In this document: positions 7,193 to 12,065 of the stretch, in pieces
Layout of the letters: each line of letters opens with the position of its first letter
Position numbering within the stretch: the first letter of the stretch is position 1
Assembly (NCBI GenBank): GCA_947447835.1
Contig: CANFLP010000051.1
Span: forward strand, 1-12,065
Length of the DNA stretch: 12,065 bases
Source of the DNA: Bacteroidota bacterium
GTDB taxonomy: Bacteria; Bacteroidota; Bacteroidia; Chitinophagales; Chitinophagaceae
Direction: 5' to 3'
Made by a program: the position numbers and the translations under genes
Notes under the pieces: generated by a model
The model's input: only the letters and a program-made list of their open reading frames with translations
Told to the model about the DNA's origin: nothing
Database searches by the model: none

Positions 7193-9526
7193 ATGTGGTA
7201 TCGCTTAGGTCAGAAAATAGTTAAGTATAAAGTCACTAGCTTGGTAGTACTGACTTTGGCAACCATTGTAATGGGGTATTTTGCAGCTCAAGTAAAATTA
7301 AGCTACGAGTTTACAAAAGCAATTCCAGAAGACAATCCTAAATTTATAATTTATAAAGATTTTGTAAAAAAATTTGGTGTAGATGGTACTACCATGGTCG
7401 TAGGGTTTCAAACAGACAGTTTGTATACACCAAGTGTTTTTAATCGTGTAGTTGAATTGCATAAAGCGATTAAAGCCATTCCTGGCGTTACGGATGTTTT
7501 AAGTGTCCCCTTTGCTTATAATTTATCAAAGGACACGATAAACTCAAAATTTCAGGCACAAAAAATATTTGCACCACCCTATAGCAGTGATAGTTTATTA
7601 CAACTGCATAAAGCCGAATTCGAACAACTTCCTTTTTACAAGAATTTATTATACAATCCTAATAGTCACGCTTATATAATGGCAATTAGCTTTGTCCCTG
7701 ACTCTATAAACAGTGCTGCGCGTTCTCATATCATTCGTATCCTTTCTTCTAATTTAGACGCTTTCACAAAAGAAACGAAATTGGAATTGCATATTAGTGG
7801 ATTGCCTTATATCAGAACTATTTTAGCTGATCGCATAAAAAAAGAAATGCTATGGTTCTTAATTGGGTCATTGGTTTTATGCGCAATCACATTACTTTTA
7901 TTTTTCCGTTCTTTGTCTGCAATGCTCATGAGTTTAGCTGTTGTTGCCATGGGCGTAATTTGGAGTTTTGGTACCATGGTTTTACTTGGACAAAAAATCA
8001 CTTTACTAACTGCATTAATTCCACCATTAATTGTAGTCATTGGTATTCCTAACTGTATTTACTTTTTAAATAAATACCATACTTCCTATAAAGAAACTCA
8101 AAACAAGGAAAAGGCAATAATCAATATGGTTGGCAGAATGGGTATAGTAACCTTGTTTTGCAATATCACTGCAGCCATTGGCTTTTTTGTATTTGCCTTT
8201 ACCAAGAGTCCATTATTGAAAGAATTTGGTTGGGTATCTGGATTAAATATCATGGCTTTGTTTTTTATTAGTTTATTCTTTATTCCACCCGTGCTTACCT
8301 ATTTACAAGAGCCACAACCTAACCATATAAAGTATCTAGATAATGCCTTTTTAGAAAAGGTATTAGTTAAAATTGAACGCTGGACCTTTGTACACACAAA
8401 ATGGGTATTTGGCATCACTATTGTTTTGTTGATTGGCTCATTATTAGGATTGGCAAGAATTAAGAAAGAAGCTTTTATTGTAGATGACCTGCCAAGAAAA
8501 GACAAATTATATACCGATTTAAAATGGTTTGAAAAAGAGGGTGGTGGAGTAATGCCATTAGAAATTGTAGTGGATACTAAAAAGAAAAACGGTTTAATTA
8601 GAAATATACATCCGTTAGAAGATATTGAAAGCCTACATGAGTTCTTGAGAGCACAGCCTGAGTTAGGTAAACCAATAGGCCTAGTTGAAGGCATTAAGTT
8701 TGCTAAACAAACCTATTATGATGGAGATAGCATGGCTTATACAATCCCATCTGGAACAGAGATGGCTTTTATTGCTTCTTATTTAAAATTGGGTTCAAAT
8801 GGCAATTCTACAAATACAAATAGTAACAACAACAGTCCCACTCAACTACTAAGTAAGTTTATTGACAAAGATAAAAGGGCCACAAGAATAAGTGTGAACA
8901 TGAAGGATATTGGTAGTGCTCAGTTACCAAGATTTTTATATAGAGTAGATAGTGCAACCAAGGCTATTTTTGATTCAAGTAAATATGAAATTAAAATTAC
9001 TGGCAGTAGTGTTACTTTTTTAGAAGGTAGTAATTTTATTATTCGTGGATTAGGTGAATCTATATTTTGGGCATTCTTATTAATTGCTATTTGTATGATT
9101 TTCTTATTCCGATCCTTCCCAATATTAATGTGTTCACTAATACCTAATTTGGTCCCATTATTAATTACAGCGGGCGTTATGGGATGGGTAGGTATTTCCT
9201 TAAAGCCTTCGACTGTATTGGTATTTAGTGTAGCATTGGGAATTGCTATTGATGTAACCATCCGTTTTTTAGTAAACTATAAGCAAGAGTTACCGCATTT
9301 AAATAATCAAGTAGACAAAACATTAGTTCAAACCATTAAGCATACAGGAATCAGTATTATTTATACTTCCTTAGTGTTGGTGGCCGGTTTCATCATTTTT
9401 TGTTTTAGTGATTTTGGTGGCACCAAAGCATTAGGATGGTTAACTTCATTAACATTGGTTGTGAGTACGTTGACCAATTTAATATTATTGCCAGCTTTAA
9501 TCAAGACTTTCATAAAACAAAAATAG
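7193..9526 (+). CDS. RND superfamily (MMPL/HAE3-type) membrane transporter
   Basis: The 777-residue protein has two repeated halves, each with one membrane helix, a large periplasmic loop and five more helices: TM1 ~12-31, loop to ~215, TM2-TM6 ~217-368, TM7 ~402-420, loop to ~621, TM8-TM12 ~622-770. This 12-helix plan without long adaptor-docking loops fits MMPL/HAE3 proteins, which move lipids, hopanoids or other hydrophobic compounds from the inner membrane. TM10 carries GIAIDVTIRFL with a membrane Asp687, related to the GxxxDD.I.FL motif. The matching TM4 stretch is GIPNCIYFLNKYH (284-296), without acidic residues. A Ser/Asn-rich insert (~534-550) lies in the second loop. Last gene of the kdnA-rpoN run; its stop codon sits inside the terminator stem. 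The substrate cannot be read from the sequence. Confidence 0.87.
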   Translation: MWYRLGQKIVKYKVTSLVVLTLATIVMGYFAAQVKLSYEFTKAIPEDNPKFIIYKDFVKKFGVDGTTMVVGFQTDSLYTPSVFNRVVELHKAIKAIPGVTDVLSVPFAYNLSKDTINSKFQAQKIFAPPYSSDSLLQLHKAEFEQLPFYKNLLYNPNSHAYIMAISFVPDSINSAARSHIIRILSSNLDAFTKETKLELHISGLPYIRTILADRIKKEMLWFLIGSLVLCAITLLLFFRSLSAMLMSLAVVAMGVIWSFGTMVLLGQKITLLTALIPPLIVVIGIPNCIYFLNKYHTSYKETQNKEKAIINMVGRMGIVTLFCNITAAIGFFVFAFTKSPLLKEFGWVSGLNIMALFFISLFFIPPVLTYLQEPQPNHIKYLDNAFLEKVLVKIERWTFVHTKWVFGITIVLLIGSLLGLARIKKEAFIVDDLPRKDKLYTDLKWFEKEGGGVMPLEIVVDTKKKNGLIRNIHPLEDIESLHEFLRAQPELGKPIGLVEGIKFAKQTYYDGDSMAYTIPSGTEMAFIASYLKLGSNGNSTNTNSNNNSPTQLLSKFIDKDKRATRISVNMKDIGSAQLPRFLYRVDSATKAIFDSSKYEIKITGSSVTFLEGSNFIIRGLGESIFWAFLLIAICMIFLFRSFPILMCSLIPNLVPLLITAGVMGWVGISLKPSTVLVFSVALGIAIDVTIRFLVNYKQELPHLNNQVDKTLVQTIKHTGISIIYTSLVLVAGFIIFCFSDFGGTKALGWLTSLTLVVSTLTNLILLPALIKTFIKQK

Positions 9527-9552
9527 CCTTGTAATTAACAAAGCTATTTTAA
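9520..9552 (+). terminator. Intrinsic terminator closing the kdnA-rpoN-RND run
   Basis: AAAATAGC and TTG (9520-9531, one mismatch between them) pair with CAA and GCTATTTT (9539-9550) around a TAATTAA loop. The transporter stop TAG (9524-9526) lies in the left arm, and the right arm ends in a T run. The A-rich left arm means it could also act on minus-strand transcripts coming from the tlpA-like gene. Confidence 0.72.
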
Positions 9553-9576
9553 TAAATCTATTTATTGTAAACTATA

Positions 9577-9621
9577 CTGCAATTAACTATTACAAGATTG
9601 TATGCAATATTTTAATTGCAG
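9577..9621 (-). terminator. Long-looped inverted repeat after the TlpA-like gene, possible terminator
   Basis: CTGCAATTAA (9577-9586) and TTAATTGCAG (9612-9621) are perfect 10-base complements separated by 25 bases, which themselves contain a small ATTG/CAAT stem (9597-9608). The outer repeat begins 5 bases past the TlpA-like stop on the minus strand. There is no clean T tract after it, so it may be a weak terminator, a processing or stability hairpin, or a protein-binding palindrome; it lies in the gap between convergent genes. Confidence 0.45.
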
Positions 9622-9626
9622 GAATA

Positions 9627-10763
9627 TTAGTGTAAAATACTGGCAAGGGTATCTTGTAAAGCCTGGCCTCTTAGTTCTTTTGCAATAATAATTCCATTAG
9701 GGTCTACCAATACATTAAATGGTATGCCTTCAATTTGATAAGTACTTACAACGGTACTTTCCCACTTTTTTAAGTCACTAATATGTTGCCAGTTTAATTT
9801 ATCTGTTTTGATAGCTTCAAGCCAGTTTGCTTTTTCGTCGTCTAATGAAACACCCAATACAGTAAAGTTTTTCTTTTTGTATTTTTCAAATGCAGCTACC
9901 ACATTAGGATTTTCTGCACGGCAAGGGCCACACCAACTAGCCCAAAAATCTACTAATACATATTTCCCTTTTAAGCTACTTAGTGCTATTATTTTATCAG
10001 TTGGGTCATTTAATGCAATTTCTGGAGCAGGTTGTCCAATAGTTAAAGCAGTAGTTTTTGTATTGGCTTGTACTTGAGCGCTAAGCATTGTACTAAATTG
10101 AACTAAAGGCTCAGCCTTTGTTTTTTCGGCAGCAGCTTTAGCCAAAGCTAATACCTGTGCGGTTTCCATAGACCTTAAACTAAGACCTAATACATAGTAC
10201 ATCATGGATGGACTTGTTGCCGTATTTAATGAACTCTGCACAAAACTATTTAGCTCATTTATTTTTTCAACTCTCTGTTTTTGTAAATAATAAATAGTAC
10301 TGTCTTTTGCTTTTTGCTTTTGTAACAAATCCAAAGTATACATTGTTGCAAAAATAGAAGAGTCTTTTTTACGGTATTGCTTTAAAAAATTAAGTAATGA
10401 CTCGCTATTTTTTGAACCCTTTGCAGTGTATGATTGGTAGTTCGTTGCATCGGCGTTGATTTGAATATTATTTTCGTCATTAATGAATATGATCTCCATA
10501 TCTTTTTCTGTAGCAATGCGATACAATCCTTCCTGTTTTGCAATAAATTCAAAGTTATATTTCCCTTTTTCGTCTAAAGTGACTGAATCTAATGTAATAA
10601 TAGGTTTGCCGCCAAATGGAACTTCTTGTAAAAGAAGTTTCTGACTTGCCGCGTTTTGTATGGTACCTGTTACACTAAACCTGCTCTCTCCATTTTTACC
10701 TTTACAGCCAATTAATGTAAATACAGCAATAGAAATAATACCTGCTAATGATTTTAAATTCAT
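9627..10763 (-). CDS. TlpA/ResA-like thioredoxin-fold lipoprotein with N-terminal DUF4369
   Basis: The 378-residue protein starts with a lipoprotein signal (SIAVFTLIGC, acylated Cys20), so it is membrane-anchored outside the cytoplasm. Residues ~28-115 fit the DUF4369 beta domain (FSVTGTI, then LLQEV, ITLDSVTLDEKGKYNF). A helical, Lys/Gln-rich region follows (~118-235). Residues ~240-378 are an AhpC/TSA-TlpA thioredoxin domain with APEIAL, VLVDFWASWCGPCR (redox pair Cys278 and Cys281) and the cis-proline turn GIPFN (Pro348). This layout is common in Bacteroidota and usually means a thiol-disulfide reductase for envelope proteins or cytochrome c maturation; the partner is not known. The residues after Cys20 (KGKNGE) do not form an obvious acidic surface-export signal, so a periplasm-facing position is more likely. 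It starts 9 bases after the gatB stop, so the two are probably co-transcribed. Confidence 0.92.
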   Translation of the reverse strand: MNLKSLAGIISIAVFTLIGCKGKNGESRFSVTGTIQNAASQKLLLQEVPFGGKPIITLDSVTLDEKGKYNFEFIAKQEGLYRIATEKDMEIIFINDENNIQINADATNYQSYTAKGSKNSESLLNFLKQYRKKDSSIFATMYTLDLLQKQKAKDSTIYYLQKQRVEKINELNSFVQSSLNTATSPSMMYYVLGLSLRSMETAQVLALAKAAAEKTKAEPLVQFSTMLSAQVQANTKTTALTIGQPAPEIALNDPTDKIIALSSLKGKYVLVDFWASWCGPCRAENPNVVAAFEKYKKKNFTVLGVSLDDEKANWLEAIKTDKLNWQHISDLKKWESTVVSTYQIEGIPFNVLVDPNGIIIAKELRGQALQDTLASILH

Positions 10764-10772
10764 ATAAATCTT

Positions 10773-12065
10773 TTATTGTGATAATTTTTGTTCTAGTATT
10801 TGTGTACTAATTTTTGGATCTGCCTTTCCTTTGCTTTTCTTTTTCACTTCTCCTACAAATAAGCCAATCAATCCTTTTTTACCTTTTTTATATTCAGCTA
10901 CTTTGTCAGGATTAGCAGCAAGTACTTCGTCTACCCAATTACTAATTTCGTCTGCTGAATTTGTTTGAAGTAAATTATTTTCTTGTGCATATTGTATTGG
11001 TGACATTGGTGATTCCATAATCCCTTTAAATACCTTCCCAGAAGCAACAGAGAAATTTAATTGGCCTGATTCAACTAAGTCTAATAGTTCTACTAAATAT
11101 GGTATTGTATTTTCCAATGTATCATAGCTACTATGGGTTTCATGCAGATACTCTCTAATTGGACCTATAATCCAATTGGCAACTGCTTTATATTGCTTAG
11201 TTTGTTTTGCCCATGCAATATAAAAATTGGCTTCTTCCTTATGTTCACACAATTGGTCTATATCATAGTCGGGCAATCCATAAGTTATTTTCCATTCCTT
11301 TTTTAAGGTTGCAGGTAACGCTGGTAAGGTTGCTTCAATGCGCTTAATATATTCCCTTGTTAAGTGAAATGGTGCTAAGTCTGGATCAGGAAAATATCTA
11401 TAATCGTTTGCATCTTCCTTGTCTCTAATTGAAAAGGTAGTGTCGTTATTTGCATCAAAACTTCTGGTTTGTTGAATGATGGTCCCACCTGTTTCTTTAA
11501 GTTCAATTAAGCGTTCAATCTCATATTCAATTGCTTTTTTAATATTACGAATTGAATTTAAATTTTTCACTTCTACTTTTGTACCTAACACGGAATCTCC
11601 TTTTAATCTTACAGAAACATTCGCATCACATCTTAAACTACCTTCTTCCATATTGCCATCACATACACCTAACCATCTAACTAATTTCCTTACTTCAGTC
11701 ACGTATAAGAATGCATCTTCGGCAGAATGAAGGCAAGGTTCGGTGACCATTTCAATTAGGGGTGTGCCTGCACGGTTCAAGTCAATTAAAGTATGGGTAG
11801 GAGAGACATCATGAATGCTTTTACCAGCATCTTCTTCTAAATGAATTCTATTTAATTGAATGGATTTTTCTCCTTCAGCAGTTTTTATAATTACATTACC
11901 TCCTACACAAATAGGAGTAGTGTGTTGTGAAATTTGATAACCTTTTGGTAAGTCTGGGTAAAAGTAGTTTTTGCGTGCAAAATAATTATCCTCTGCTATA
12001 CTACAGCCACAAGCCAATCCCATTTTGATGGCATACTCTACTGCTTTTGTATTGGTTTTAGGAAG
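10773..12065 (-). CDS. gatB: Aspartyl/glutamyl-tRNA(Asn/Gln) amidotransferase subunit B, N-terminus outside window
   Basis: 430 codons are visible and the frame stays open to the window edge, beginning LPKTNTKAVEYAIK ahead of an internal Met at 12023 that is not the start. GatB is usually 475-485 residues, so about 50 are missing, including the GLEVH start. Diagnostic stretches are RKNYFYPDLPKGYQIS, RAGTPLIEMVTEP, EGSLRCDANVSVR, KVEVKNLNSI and DYRYFPDPDLAPF of the kinase-like cradle domain, then the helical YqeY-like tail ending GLIGLFVGEVKKKSKGKADPK. GatB, with GatA and GatC, phosphorylates and amidates misacylated Glu-tRNA(Gln) or Asp-tRNA(Asn) in the cytoplasm. GatA and GatC are not in this window. 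The tRNA-contacting tail is intact. The TlpA-like gene follows after 9 bases. Confidence 0.97.
   Translation of the reverse strand, partial: LPKTNTKAVEYAIKMGLACGCSIAEDNYFARKNYFYPDLPKGYQISQHTTPICVGGNVIIKTAEGEKSIQLNRIHLEEDAGKSIHDVSPTHTLIDLNRAGTPLIEMVTEPCLHSAEDAFLYVTEVRKLVRWLGVCDGNMEEGSLRCDANVSVRLKGDSVLGTKVEVKNLNSIRNIKKAIEYEIERLIELKETGGTIIQQTRSFDANNDTTFSIRDKEDANDYRYFPDPDLAPFHLTREYIKRIEATLPALPATLKKEWKITYGLPDYDIDQLCEHKEEANFYIAWAKQTKQYKAVANWIIGPIREYLHETHSSYDTLENTIPYLVELLDLVESGQLNFSVASGKVFKGIMESPMSPIQYAQENNLLQTNSADEISNWVDEVLAANPDKVAEYKKGKKGLIGLFVGEVKKKSKGKADPKISTQILEQKLSQ

Noticed and set aside
8798..8850. Asn/Ser-rich coding stretch as a possible tandem repeat
   Set aside because: It is an irregular low-complexity insert in the second periplasmic loop, without a repeating unit at base level.
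8299..9261. Open frames of 131 and 113 codons on the minus strand inside the RND transporter gene
   Set aside because: They lie wholly within a convincing transporter gene, show low-complexity composition typical of shadows of hydrophobic coding, and have no recognisable domain.
10773..12023. gatB starting at the ATG at 12023
   Set aside because: The frame continues upstream to the window edge with GatB-like residues (LPKTNTKAVEYAIK), so this Met is internal.

Overview
The window looks like chromosomal DNA of an AT-rich Bacteroidota species, probably from the Chitinophagaceae/Sphingobacteriia side. The evidence is a PorZ-like type IX secretion gene, a DUF5606 protein, a DUF4369-TlpA lipoprotein, a long NagZ/serine-hydrolase fusion typical of the phylum, one TAnnTTTG promoter element, and starts without Shine-Dalgarno sequences. 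Genus assignment is inference. It reads as a core-genome region: coding is dense, the longest gap is about 100 bases, and I found no RNA genes, insertion sequences, CRISPR arrays or phage genes.

Layout. (1) Bases 1-3180, minus strand: a secreted GH3 (NagZ-like) + class C beta-lactamase-like fusion, followed by the start of porZ in a one-base stop/start overlap. (2) Bases 3284-3694, minus strand: a DUF5606 protein with its own terminator hairpin. (3) Bases 3695-3787: a divergent intergenic region with a promoter candidate for the plus strand. (4) Bases 3788-9526, plus strand: a tight four-gene run of a KdnA-like sugar aminotransferase, rpoN (sigma-54), a PAP2-related membrane protein and an RND/MMPL transporter (gaps of 9, 17 and 19 bases), closed by a hairpin that contains the last stop codon. 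(5) Bases 9627-12065, minus strand: gatB (5' end outside the window) followed after 9 bases by a TlpA-like thioredoxin lipoprotein. The two runs converge at 9527-9626, where a second, longer inverted repeat lies.

How they may work together. Most genes serve the cell envelope. PorZ takes part in type IX export and attachment of cargo to anionic LPS. The KdnA-like enzyme suggests an 8-amino form of Kdo in the LPS inner core. The PAP2-like and RND proteins suggest handling of lipids or polyprenyl phosphates, and the NagZ-like fusion suggests peptidoglycan turnover. rpoN and gatB are informational genes. No clearly new system is visible. The points most worth checking are the KdnA-like gene without a visible KdnB partner, the PAP2-like protein with altered motifs, the RND protein with a non-acidic TM4, and the GH3-hydrolase/porZ coupling.
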